DNA of 64,000 bases from Atopsyche davidsoni (Eukaryota; Arthropoda; Insecta; Trichoptera; Hydrobiosidae): the NCBI GenBank assembly GCA_022113835.1, contig JAILWY010000018.1, positions 16,701,501-16,765,500 on the forward strand. Direction: 5' to 3'. The translations under genes and the position numbers were made by a program. The notes below the pieces were generated by a model. It had not been told where the DNA came from, did not search any database, and saw only the letters and a program-made list of their open reading frames with translations. The stretch's first letter is position 1, and every line of letters starts with the position of its first letter. Shown here piece after piece: positions 13,901 through 25,418 of this stretch.

Positions 13901-15696
13901 TTATAATATTTTAAGCAAATTGACATATATTAACGCCGAAGGGAACTCTCTAGATTTTTGTAGAATGATTCCAGATGTTATCACTAAATTAAAAAAGTTT
14001 TATCCATGTGCTGAGCATTCACGGTTTTTTCATCACAACTTTTTCTATTAAAAGCGATTTAAAGACAAATCTTATTGAACCAGAAACACGATCGCAAAAA
14101 GTGGATACAAAAAACTTCCACATTATTATCTGCCGCGGGCGGAGCGGAAAGACCTCGTCGGTAATTATGGACTTATTAAAAAGGGATTAGGCAATGATAT
14201 AAAATATTTTCGATAAATAATCCGAGTCCATCAATCAGAACAATAAATGTTTAAAGCTTTTGATTATGTACAAAAAAATGTACGGTGGATCTCGATGTTA
14301 GTATATATAATATACATACATTAGATAAGTAATAAGTGAATATATATAATTTTTAAATTTATGTTACAAACACGTTGGATTGTGTACGCAGTGAGTTCTG
14401 TTATAAAAAAATGTTGTTACAACAACGTTATAACGCAGTAAAACTACCCGTACCCTTATTCAAAGCATGTAAGCCGAGAAATCGCACAAAATAATAGAAT
14501 TCTTTAAAAAAATCTATTTGTGGTAATTGACAAAGATTTCCCCAATTCTTATTTGAAATATCTGAAGCAGCCCACGAGTTCATGAATAAAGGTTTGTCTC
14601 CCGGCGGGGCTATTTCCTCTCGCGCCGTTTTCCGCATTTTCTGGCTGGCCAAAGACAAATGTCCTCCTGCCACTTATAAAATAGATTACATCCGGAATTT
14701 TTTGTGGTAACTGTTGAACAGAAGTCCTTTCATTGTTTGAGAGTTCTTTGAGTTTTTGGCCTGAAAAGGAACTACTGTACGGATCTGATCAACTTCCAAA
14801 GGGTTTTAGGTTGGCCTTAAAAATATTCAAAAGCATCGCACAGTAACGTAGATCTTTTAAAGAATTTCAAGTAGTAAGTTTACTTAAAGATTTAATATGA
14901 AATTACGTATAATAATTAAAAAGCAATTATAGCATAACTCTTTTGAAAATGAAGTAACTGGTAATTTCATCAATTAAGGTAGGTTGTTAGTAAGTTGAAT
15001 GAATTTTATTTGAGCTAATTTGGTATTTTCATGTTTAATTTTAAAGCAATCATTGGGGTGTGTAATTAATTTACGTCACTCAATAAACAGAGCACGAAGG
15101 AAAACAAACAATAACATCTCTTTTAATTAATTATCTTTAAATAAAATAAATTTACAATCAAACACATTAAACGATTGGATTTTGGGCGGAGTAATTATTC
15201 GACAGTAAAAGTGGATTGCTTTGTACGTTGTTTCAAACAAGGTTACATAAAGAAATCTAATACACCTTTGCTGAGGTATTGTTTCATTTTTAATATCAAA
15301 GCTTTGTTGAAGTTGGAAAAATTAATTTATTTTCAGTTACGCAATGCTAAGAAATCCGCAAAAAACATATTTAGAAAGACAGTGCCGTGAAAACGTTGAA
15401 TTTATGTTTTGTAAATGTACGCTTGGCGAGAAAATATTTGTTTTTTTTTTTTTGCAAGTTGTTCGTGGCGGTATCAATATTATGAGACCTGCCAAAATAT
15501 TGCACCGCGGCGGATTCAACATGACAAATGTATTCTCATTCGGAATATATTGCCGCGGCGATTTGTGACATCTACTTCAGAAACCGCTTTTGGAAAACCA
15601 CTTCCATTTACGAGAAAGCACAAAATATTTAGGTTATGTAGACTTTTTATATTTTTCCTTCTTTATGTATACAAGAGGTCTTGATTGTGGGTATAA

Positions 15697-15736
<40 letters not shown>

Positions 15737-17821
15737 GTGTATATTATGGGTAATTTAAAATAATTAATAATTAGAATGGTCATGATTATAGTAATTGCGT
15801 CAGTCGTTATAAATTTACTGCCCGAAGAGTTAACCGCTTTTTACATAGTTAGTACGTGCACTGAATGCTAATTGCGTTTAATAATAACCAATGGTGTAAG
15901 AGCGAAGAAGAGGTATAAAACATATATTTTGAATATTAATTATTCGGAAATGCTATCAAAAGAAATCAGGCGATATTTTTTAAAGAATTGTGATTGTGAG
16001 TTACTGTGCACAATTACTTGTGTATACTTAGCATTTTTACTCCTTAGGAAATGTTGGCTTTGTTGGGGCGGACACAAAAGAAGAAAAATATAACCGGTCG
16101 CAGTCTTATTGGAAACCGGGTTTCGTTTGACTCTCAATGATGAATAAGACAGTACTGTAGGTGACATGGATTAAATAGTCTCTTTTTGGCGACAGAATAG
16201 CGTAAAGCCACGCCTGACACATTAAAAATAAAATACTACCAAAGAGAGGAGTTTTCGTATTTGCGGTTACATATTTTCATAAAAACTTATCCGTGAACGT
16301 AACACCATTCCAACTAGTCCCTACAAATCATCTAAATACTCTGCCATTACGAAGTGCTTCTGTGTATTTTTTATAATCGAATATGTAAAAAAAGCTGTGC
16401 TTGGAAAAAAAGACAGTATAAAGTAGATCGGAAGTAAGGTTTGTGGGCTGCAAAGATGAAGATTTTTTTTGTCGACGTGTAAAAAGCCTTTCATATATTT
16501 TTTTAGCAGTTACAGGCGAGTGAGTCTCTTTTTCCCAGTTCATATATTTGGGGATGCGACAACTTTTTTGTCAAGTCCTTCAGCGAGGGATGCGCAGGAA
16601 AATGTTAAAAATGATTAGATTTTGATTTAAACGATTAAATTTTGCTGCTGTGTTATTAAAATAGAAGATATATTATTAAATTTATAAGTCTTGGTACTTC
16701 TAGTATTTTGGTTTTACAGAGTGGATGTATTTGAAAACAAACCATTAATTTATGTTAATGTCTAAATATTGCTCTGAATTTACCACCTAAAGATTTTGTT
16801 GTATTTTAATTATTATGGTTATGCATTTAAAGTTATAAATATCCTGATATATAGGGTCTTGCTAGCATATTTAGCTAATTTTATACTAGCTAGCGTATTT
16901 GAATAATAATTGACTACAGTAAGTGAAAAGTTTTCCAATTGGATTTCCATTTTTCAACAAATCGTAGATTGGAAGAATTAGATTTTTGAACAAATATTTA
17001 TATCCAGTATCTTTACTGTGTGACGTACAAATTCTAGAATGTTTTACGCAACATCACTTAGAAAAAAAAGTAATTCTTATTTTATTTCATTGAAATTAAC
17101 ACTTTTTTCAGATCCTCAAACCAAAGTATGCCGACACCAATGGTCACGTAAACAGCTCCTCAGATCCGGAGAGGAATCATTTGACTTTAATAAATGTAAT
17201 TATTCTTTGTATATGGACTAGTTTTTCATCCTTGTGGCATTGCCCAGCGATTTAAGTGCAATTACGAACTGTCTTCCGGCTTGGTTATATTTAAACGTGA
17301 TGATAATACTCTAATAATATATATTTTTAAAATTTTTAGTCAATAATATTTACAGACGTAAGCTAGTTTAAAGAAATACCTTAAATTTCTTTAGTAAATA
17401 TTTTAGAACTTACTGTACGTTTTTGGTCATTTTTTATGTCCCTGACCCGTAAATAATTCGTGTCCAATGTTCAAAGCAATTCAGAGATGAAAATAGGAAT
17501 AAAGGGAAGCAGGAGCTCGTCTTTGAGACGCCTCCAATTACTGCAGCCGAGGAACGGCGGGGAATCAGATAGCATATCGGCTCTTATCGCGCATCGGTGC
17601 GGCGCGGCAGCCAACGACACGCAATCAAAACAACTTAGTGACTGATGAAGACTTCCTCTGCTATGATAATCATATCCGTGACAAGCTGGGGTAAGGATAT
17701 CTCCTTGTTCTGTATATATATATCAGCGAATACTATCATGAGACTTACGGTACGCAATTTGCTTATCGATGCTAAGCCATTGAACATTGAATATCTTATA
17801 CATTTTAAAATATGTATACAA
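10901..17821. other. AT-rich noncoding DNA
   Basis: I see no supported gene. It contains a perfect 13-bp inverted repeat at 12010-12040 (gtccatggttaaa, 5-nt T loop) and the AT microsatellite at 15701-15732. Slightly GC-richer spots occur at 13010-13130, 14110-14180 and 17500-17640, without recognisable coding content. Confidence 0.4.
15701..15732. repeat. AT dinucleotide microsatellite
   Basis: About 16 uninterrupted AT units are followed by a short TG run. Shorter AT arrays occur at 34276-34293 and 54190-54208. Confidence 0.9.
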
Positions 17822-17823
17822 TA

Positions 17824-18191
17824 CAGTTATACCCCGCTTTACGCGACCCCGTTATGCGCGGTTTCACTATAACGCGAATTTAAAATTTCGCGTTAAAATG
17901 CTTTGCATTACGCGAATTTCTTATTTTATGAATGTGTATGCACATAATGTAGTCATTGACTTCTCTTGGAGAACGTAAAAGACACGCTACCCAAAAGACA
18001 ATAGATGTATTTTTCAGTAAAAATAACATGTATTACTGCATAAAGTGTTCTTAGAATTAAAGCGATTGATTCAAATGGTTTGTATTTTTTGTATTATGTT
18101 TTGACATATGTATGTTTAATCGTAAACCCCGATATACGCGAATTTCATTTAACGCGATTTTTTCCGGAACGTATCCCTCGCGTTATTACTG
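17824..18191. mobile_element. pogo/Tigger-like MITE
   Basis: The element starts CAGTTATACCCCGC and ends ATTACTG, with TA on both sides (17822-17823 and 18192-18193), as expected for Tc1/mariner-superfamily insertion. The long ends share subterminal blocks rich in taacgcgaattt in opposite orientations (near 17869-17900 and 18134-18160), and the sequence CCCCG-(t/a)-tacgcga occurs near both ends. There is no transposase frame; at 368 bp it is nonautonomous. The terminal repeats are imperfect beyond the first bases, so the boundaries are good but the family name is inferred from style. Confidence 0.6.
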
Positions 18192-20401
18192 TAGTATATT
18201 TTGATATTATAAAATTTGTACGAGAGAATAAAAAACGGTTGTTTTTTTAAATTATATTATCCATTTTAATTAAATATATAAACAATAGTTATATTCTGTT
18301 GCTTGTGCATGGCTGCCATTCTGAACACTGAGCGTGCGTAAAGTGTCAGTAGTGGAGTAGTGGACTTGGAATGATTGTGAAGGGGGGCTCCTGCTATTGT
18401 TTCTCCAGATAACTTCCTATTATTATTTCTTTCGAATATAAAACTGCGGTGCAGAAGGACCCGGAGACCCACTGCACTATTCTCCCTAAGAAAATTATGA
18501 AAACTGGTACAGCATAAGTAGTCGCCATCCTCATTTGAAGAGAGGCGCCCGACGATAAAGATAATAGTGGAACAATTAAATCAATATTCAAAGTCAAGAA
18601 TATTATAATAAAAATCACTTCATTATAAATAAAGATGTGAGAGTAAAAAATTAAACGAAAACATAATAATACACAGTATAAAAAAACAGGTGAAATGGCA
18701 CATTATTAGAATCTAAACTCGGATTGCAGTTTCTTCCACTGCTTATATGTATCCAAATGACCTCGACGATGCAGACTGCACCAATGTTGGTCTTTACCAA
18801 CATTGGTGTTCTTATTTAAAGCCACTCGGTGCCCCAAGAGAGCACTAAAACCATGAACTCTAGCCTCAGAGAACACGTTGGATGCGCCACACCCTCTTCG
18901 GAGACAGGAGAAAGGGGGTGTTTGTCTTAATTATATTTTGAATAAACTTAGTTTACCGGTAGAATTTTCTACCCTCATACAAACATTCCAGCTCCATTTC
19001 ACGTTCAATCATTTTACTTTAATAAATCCATATATATTCTGTCAAACGAAATTCATTTACGCAAAGTATTATTAATAAATACCACACTAAAGAGACAGGT
19101 TATCTAATCGATTTAATTTTTTTAAATCACGAAAACAATCGACATATTTGATAAATGTAAATTTATTCATCATTAATGGATAAACATTTGAAACCACTTC
19201 ATATATTGAATATCAATGTATATTAATTATTACAGATAATCTACAATTCATTTACTCTTCATGTTTGAATCATTGTTTCAACATCATTTATCACCCACGA
19301 CTACGATTGATACTGAATAATTTGATTATTCAAATACGTTGTATCGATTATGTCTACGTCTAGAATATATCGATACCAATGCTATTATATTTCAACCAAA
19401 CCGTGAATCCAATAGTTTAAATATTAATTCCGCCAGTGTAAATCAATCTGGTATTTTGTAAAGACTGGGTAGGTGCGACCTTTAGAATACTCTCTGTGCA
19501 GCCCTCTTGTTGATATTTCGATATCACGTTGTTAGCAACCCGACGTGATCTGAATCACTGTATAATATAACGCGAGTACTGCGGTCTTTAGTAACGTATG
19601 AAGTTGGCAGTGAATTTGTTTATTGTATTTAGTCTGCGGAGCGGGGATGCCCATGCGACTAATGTGTAGAAAGTGCCCGTGTTCATGTTCACTTCGTGCT
19701 CAGCCCGGAGAAACCGTGTTTGTATTGTCTTTACACAATATCTACAATCTAAGGCACACAACAGAGAGAACCGAGACGCGTGTACTTGCCGTATTTCAAA
19801 TGGATACCATACACATCACTACATTTATTGCCGTACACTATTGTTAAAACTACTATTTGTTGAAAGCTTACTCTCACATAATTATAATTACTGACTAAAA
19901 CTCCATCTGCATGACTATTATTACGCTTATTTTATATATTTGTAAGACCGATATATGTAGAGATTTTTTTAATAAAATTAAATTTGAACAAAAGATATAA
20001 TCATCTATCAAAAATAACACTGAAAAAAGGGCCGAGGTATAAATTAGTGGCGAATTAAACCCTTGTGTAAAGTCAACACATAAAGGCATATTATTGAATT
20101 GTCTGATTTTTTATTTTTTGTAAATTAAAAAAGGAAAAATGTAATGAGAAATGGCTTTTGAGATTTTATTGTTTTTCCCAATTGGATTTTTATGTTATTT
20201 TAATGATGATTTATTTATCGTTGTGATATATAACATTGATAAACAATTTGAGTCCTTTTTCTGTTTTTTTAATTATTTTCAATTTTTAATTATTCAACGT
20301 AAAATTAAAAATAAAATTTCGCATTACATGGATCTCAAATGACGTTCTAAAAAATACAAGTTTTTATATTTTTCATTACTATAAATTACTATATTTCAAT
20401 A
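18192..20401. other. Noncoding DNA
   Basis: No supported coding exon. A perfect 13-bp inverted repeat sits at 18779-18808. The frame at 19623-19847 has several cysteines near its start (CRKCPCSC) but lacks splice or homology support, so I do not call it a gene. Confidence 0.4.
18779..18808. repeat. Perfect short hairpin
   Basis: Arms 18779-18791 (caccaatgttggt) and 18796-18808 are exact reverse complements around a 4-nt loop. It could be a structured RNA or the core of a degraded foldback element. No other copy was noticed. Confidence 0.7.
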
Positions 20402-20415
20402 ATAAATGTGTATTT
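20402..20415. repeat. Target site duplication, left copy
   Basis: The 14 bases ataaatgtgtattt are repeated exactly at 22005-22018 on the other side of the SINE composite. A duplication of this length fits target-primed reverse transcription by LINE machinery. Confidence 0.75.
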
Positions 20416-20484
20416 ATGTGATTAAGCATATTTTTTCACACATTGAAAATGATTAAAGAAAACTCTCAGAAAATATCATCGTGA

Positions 20485-20560
20485 CTTGTGAGGGATTCGA
20501 ACCCACATCCCCAAGCTTTCATGGCCGGTGCATTTATCCAACTATGCTAACGAGCCACTG
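20485..20560 (-). ncRNA. tRNA-like SINE head, copy 1
   Basis: On the minus strand an A box (TAGCATAGTTGG, 20549-20538) is followed 34 nt later by a perfect B box (GGTTCGAATCC, 20503-20493), as in internal Pol III promoters. The order and spacing match a tRNA, but the T stem has a mismatch and no 7-bp acceptor stem closes cleanly. It is therefore a tRNA-derived SINE head rather than a working tRNA gene. Confidence 0.75.
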
Positions 20561-20887
20561 CAATTAAGTGAGAATTTTTAATAATCATATTCTACATATG
20601 AACTAATATGCTCGGGCTAATCAATATTTAATGATTTGCAAACACTGGACTTTTTAATTAAAGTAACAAGTGAAGCATTTTTATATCCAAATCTGGTTAT
20701 TATTATTTTTAAAATCTATTGATATTTAGCCGAGACGCGCACCATTCAATTATATTAATTTTAGATTAATGTTAATCAGGATGCGTATTTATTTACCCAT
20801 GCAGGTATTAGTATGTTTATGTGATTAAGCATATTTTTTCACACATTGAAAATGATTAAAGAAAACTCTCAGAAAATATCATCGTGA

Positions 20888-20963
20888 CTTGTGAGGGATT
20901 CGAACCCACATCCCCAAGCTTTCATGGCCGGTGCATTTATCCAACTATGCTAACGAGCCACTG
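20888..20963 (-). ncRNA. tRNA-like SINE head, copy 2
   Basis: Same A and B boxes exactly 403 bp to the right of copy 1, same orientation. Confidence 0.75.
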
Positions 20964-21391
20964 CAATTAAGTGAGAATTTTTAATAATCATATTCTACAT
21001 ATGAACTAATATGCTCGGGCTAATCAATATTTAATGATTTGCAAACACTGGACTTTTTAATTAAAGTAACAAGTGAAGCATTTTTATATCCAAATCTGGT
21101 TATTATTATTTTTAAAATCTATTGATATTTAGCCGAGACGCGCACCATTCAATTATATTAATTTTAGATTAATGTTAATCAGGATGCGTATTTATTTACC
21201 CATGCAGGTATTAGTATGTTTATGTGATTAAGCATATTTTTTCACACATTGAATATAAATTTTGGATATAAAAATGCTTCACTTGTTACTTTAATTAAAA
21301 AGTCCAGTGTTTGCAAATCATTAAATATTGATTAGCCCGAGCATATTAGTTCATATGTAGAATATGATTATTAAAAATTCTCACTTAATTG

Positions 21392-21467
21392 CAGTGGCTC
21401 GTTAGCATAGTTGGATAAATGCACCGGCCATGAAAGCTTGGGGATGTGGGTTCGAATCCCTCACAAG
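21392..21467 (+). ncRNA. tRNA-like SINE head, copy 3 (inverted)
   Basis: Plus-strand copy with the A box at 21403-21414 and the B box at 21449-21459. It lies in the inverted half of the composite. Confidence 0.75.
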
Positions 21468-21794
21468 TCACGATGATATTTTCTGAGAGTTTTCTTTAAT
21501 CATTTTCAATGTGTGAAAAAATATGCTTAATCACATAAACATACTAATACCTGCATGGGTAAATAAATACGCATCCTGATTAACATTAATCTAAAATTAA
21601 TATAATTGAATGGTGCGCGTCTCGGCTAAATATCAATAGATTTTAAAAATAATAATAACCAGATTTGGATATAAAAATGCTTCACTTGTTACTTTAATTA
21701 AAAAGTCCAGTGTTTGCAAATCATTAAATATTGATTAGCCCGAGCATATTAGTTCATATGTAGAATATGATTATTAAAAATTCTCACTTAATTG

Positions 21795-21870
21795 CAGTGG
21801 CTCGTTAGCATAGTTGGATAAATGCACCGGCCATGAAAGCTTGGGGATGTGGGTTCGAATCCCTCACAAG
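21795..21870 (+). ncRNA. tRNA-like SINE head, copy 4 (inverted)
   Basis: Plus-strand copy 403 bp to the right of copy 3, with the same A and B boxes. Transcripts from copies 3 and 4 would be complementary to those from copies 1 and 2. Confidence 0.75.
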
Positions 21871-22004
21871 TCACGATGATATTTTCTGAGAGTTTTCTTT
21901 AATCATTTTCAATGTGTGAAAAAATATGCTTAATCACATAAACATACTAATACCTGCATGGGTAAATAAATACGCATCCTGATTAACATTAATCTAAAAT
22001 TAAT

Positions 22005-22018
22005 ATAAATGTGTATTT
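22005..22018. repeat. Target site duplication, right copy
   Basis: Exact copy of the 14 bases at 20402-20415; see the composite element between them. Confidence 0.75.
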
Positions 22019-25000
22019 TTTAAAATGAAATCTGGAGTTTTCAATTTATTGCTAGACTCCAGTCTTTATTCGCTTTTATGCACGAAAGACGCTAACATAA
22101 CTTATTGCGTTTACCTGACATTTGATAAAGAGAGTTTTTAGGTCAGAGGTATAATTTTTACGTCTCCAACAATTGCTCTATCACAAACACGGAAATGATA
22201 AAAATTATCTTTTTTAAACTTTTTTATTATGTTTTTTACCGTCTACCATAAACTGAAACACCATAACTTATCAAAAATCATTTAATACGATTTAAATACA
22301 TAAATTTACATATATTTTAATAATGCAAATCCATTCAAATCAAGACAAATATGCCTTGTGGCTCCGATTGTATTAGGCAATCGAGTATGGGCCATAGACA
22401 CCCCTTGGATGTGGTGTTATCTGAGTACGAACTTAGGGAGGAGTCGCAAATTACAGGCGGCGGGGAAGCCGGCTAATCTATTTAAATGAGAACTTTGGGG
22501 CACCCAGCGATTCAGCGCTATTCATATCCGAATCAAGCCCCGAATATTGAACACACTTATCACTGAAGTTTCTATTCATGAGCCATTCAGTATAAGGAGG
22601 CATTTGTGCTAATACTTCAAAATTATATTGAATATTTTTTTGACTTGTATTTAAAACCACACGTAATGTAACTTAACCTAACCATGAGCAAATATTAGTA
22701 TAATATTAAATACACCATTGTCACAATGATACAGCATATACCTAACATTATATCCAATCGCAATATTGAGCCCAAACTCAAGAGTGCTTTTAACACCTAA
22801 ATATATTTGTTATAATTCAAATAATTAAGTGTGAGTATGTATGTATTTTTAAGAGTTTCAGGGTCTGTATAAAATTTTAATGTAAAATAAAATTCACGCA
22901 GCTGTAAATTAAGCAATGAGAGGAGAGCAGAACTGGAAATATGCGAGTGAGTACATAACAATAAATTTATTATAAGCTACTTAAGTAGAAAGCTTTGTGA
23001 CGAAGATGAGGACGCCCGAATTGGAATCACTTTCAATAAAATCAATACCAGGAACGAGAGCTCTCCGTGGCAAGTCAGTCACTTCAATCAAAACCATTAC
23101 TTTATTTTTACTTATAACAACTGGAGAGAATTTACTTATTATAATTAAATACGTATTATAATGTTATAAACTGTGGGCTTGAAGATTTTCGTAAGCTAAC
23201 TGGAAAATACTGTAAAAAATAGATTTTTTTTGAGTAAAAATGCACACTACTAAATTTGATTGATTTAAAAAATGGATTATACTAAATTGATCTTGAATAT
23301 ATTTGTAAGGTAAAAAATAGTTTAAAGATGTCTTCATGTCCGAGGTCGGTGCAACACAATTCTTCAGCACCTAAAGTGGTTTTACGATGCTCTGGCAGGC
23401 ACAGACAACTCTCCTCAGTTTTATTGCCTCGGGGAAACTTTTCAATCCATTTCAGTCGCTGCAACTTTCATGGCGGCCGCGGCGGGACGGACGAGTGTTT
23501 CTTGTTTTCGCTTAGCTTTCTGTATGCTCTTATCGGCAAATACGTCATTCTTGGCGCAACAAAGCATCTTCATTCTCTGAACTTAAAGCTGTCATTTGTA
23601 ATACAATAACAATACAAGAAAGTCCGATTGTATTGAGAAACTTTGTGCAACCCATATTTTACCCGAAAGAAAAAGGAAATTGTACTTTATTTATATAATA
23701 CTTCAGTATAGTAATACCAGCAATAATACGGTGCTGTGTAAATATAAATATAAGACATACTACCCGGTAAAACTAATATACTCTAGTGTATTATGTAACT
23801 CTGATTCACGCGCTTGACTGTTTTGCTAATCATAGCTTTTAATAAAACAAAAGCTTGCATTTTCATAAAATTTCGAAAACTATTAAACTGTTGCAGGTGA
23901 AATTCAAGTAACACTAAAGGGAAGCTTATACCCTTTTCTAGTAAATTAAAATAAATGTGACCTATATGGAGAAATGTGAATTTTTTAGATTGAAAAATAA
24001 ACGTTGTTTTGAAATTCGTGGAGACAAAACCCCATAAGTAAATTTTTTGTTTATTTTCATTGTATAAACTTTGTTACAACACGTATTATTTTCCAACTAG
24101 TCTATTTTTTGATATTAGAAAAAATATGCAAATCAATTGAAAATAAAACTGTTTTTGTATATTCCGTTATAATATATGTAGGTTTTAATGTGTTGCAATT
24201 TGGTAAAAGAGAGTTTTTGAATTAGCATTAACTATTTAAATTTAACGAATTTAAATAAGTCAAAACAATGTAATTATTACCAGTTTTTGAGATAAAATAA
24301 TATTATTCATATCATAAAAATACAATGTTCATTTACTTCCTATCCTTTCCACATGTGGATGGACATTTTAGTATATTTTTAGTCTTCGCGAGAAGCAAAG
24401 ACTTTTATTTTCACGCCTCCATTAGTTTCTACCCCAAGCACAGGTAATATTTGTGTAAGCTTTAATATTATTTTAGGCGAAAAGACTTTGTATAGTTTCT
24501 CCGTGTTGGTGTGAAGGGTTTTCTAACACGCCTGACGGGTGGTTTTTTTTTATAATGAAATTATTTAAATGAATATTTTTTGTAGAAATATATAGTTTAG
24601 GTTAGCAATTTTATCGGTCAAAAGGACATTGATATTCTCTCTGCAAAGTTATTTTGCATGGTTTTTTTTTATCTAAATTATTAAAAAAATATATTTCTTA
24701 TTTCAATATTCAATAAGATAAGTTATACAAAGAATTGGGCAATTTAACGCCATAGGTTTATTCTATATATAAATTAAATATAATTAATTAATAATTTAAA
24801 AGAGTTGTTAAATTTATGGCCACCAAAAACGAATTTCTAAAAAAAATAAATTTGATTATATTTTATTAAGTTACGCGCCATAACCCAAAATGTAAAAAAT
24901 ATAAAAAATGTAATTAAATTAATAAAACAACAGTGACGAGGCTCGGTAATTACGAACAATATAAACTAATAAAAAAATATTTAATAAAATGTAGACTTTA

Positions 25001-25296
25001 ATCAGGTAAATTCATTTGATTTGTCAATAAAAATCAAAAACGACGCTTTAAAAATAAGCTCACCCAATATTTATCATGGCAGAATATATAATTATTCAAT
25101 TTAATAATTATTTAAATATTCTAAATTCAAAATCATTTTTAAATGTTACAAAGGCAAAGTAAATTATATTAATTACTTTTTGATTATATTTGGTGTTGTA
25201 TGTTTTTGAATTAAAATATTTATTACAAAATTACACAAGCAAATCACCCAGTATATATTGAAAAATAAAATAGAATAAAAAAAAAAATCTACTCAC
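22019..25296 (-). other. AT-rich noncoding DNA, probably intron of the SLC16-type gene
   Basis: The donor at 25296-25291 opens an intron running leftward. I looked for a next transporter exon (phase-1 entry, hydrophobic helix 2) and saw none. A GC-richer patch at 23330-23510 has open frames on both strands, without splice-bounded conserved-looking sequence. Confidence 0.45.
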
Positions 25297-25418
25297 CCGC
25301 CGTGAGGCTTGCTGTATCTCCAAAGTGCTTAAGTGCATAGATGTAGAGTAGCCCGAAGGCCAGCTGCAGGCCGCTGCTGAGGAGGTGCACCAGGAAGGCT
25401 GCGCCGCAGATGATCCAC
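25297..25418 (-). CDS. Exon of SLC16-type monocarboxylate transporter (membrane helix 1)
   Basis: This exon is read from 25418 down to 25297. The acceptor AG is at 25420-25419 and a strong donor, GTGAGT, lies at 25296-25291. The 122 nt give one base completing a Gly codon, 40 codons, and one base left over (phase 1). After joining to the upstream exon the peptide runs GGWG then WIICGAAFLVHLLSSGLQ and continues through AFGLLYIYALKHFGD. That is the conserved motif, the hydrophobic first transmembrane helix and the first extracellular loop of an MFS monocarboxylate transporter. The acceptor and phase agree exactly with the exon at 37972-37807. An ATG at about 25452 is in frame but lies upstream of the acceptor, so it is not needed. 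The remaining helices are not in this window as far as I can see. The family assignment is firm; the specific paralogue and substrate are not. Confidence 0.88.

Larger units (their letters stand above)
20416..22004. mobile_element. Composite of 403-bp tRNA-SINE units, direct then inverted
   Basis: Two direct copies of a 403-bp unit (20413-20815 and 20816-21218) plus the first about 35 bp of a third are followed, from about 21261, by the reverse complement of the unit. The inverted part has one full period (21261-21663) and about 340 bp of another, up to 22004. Copies look essentially identical by eye. The whole block is flanked by the 14-bp direct repeat ataaatgtgtattt at 20402-20415 and 22005-22018, which is not part of the unit, so it appears to have inserted as one piece. 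Each unit contains a tRNA-like Pol III head. A diverged relative of part of the unit lies at 35611-35762. I see no reading frame of note. Confidence 0.85.

Noticed and set aside
19623..19894. Overlapping plus-strand frames with a CRKCPCSC stretch
   Set aside because: No homologous domain, partner exon or convincing splice borders; the cysteine cluster alone is not enough.
20485..20560. Functional tRNA gene
   Set aside because: The boxes are good but the T stem is mismatched, no acceptor stem closes, and the sequence is part of a multi-copy 403-bp repeat.
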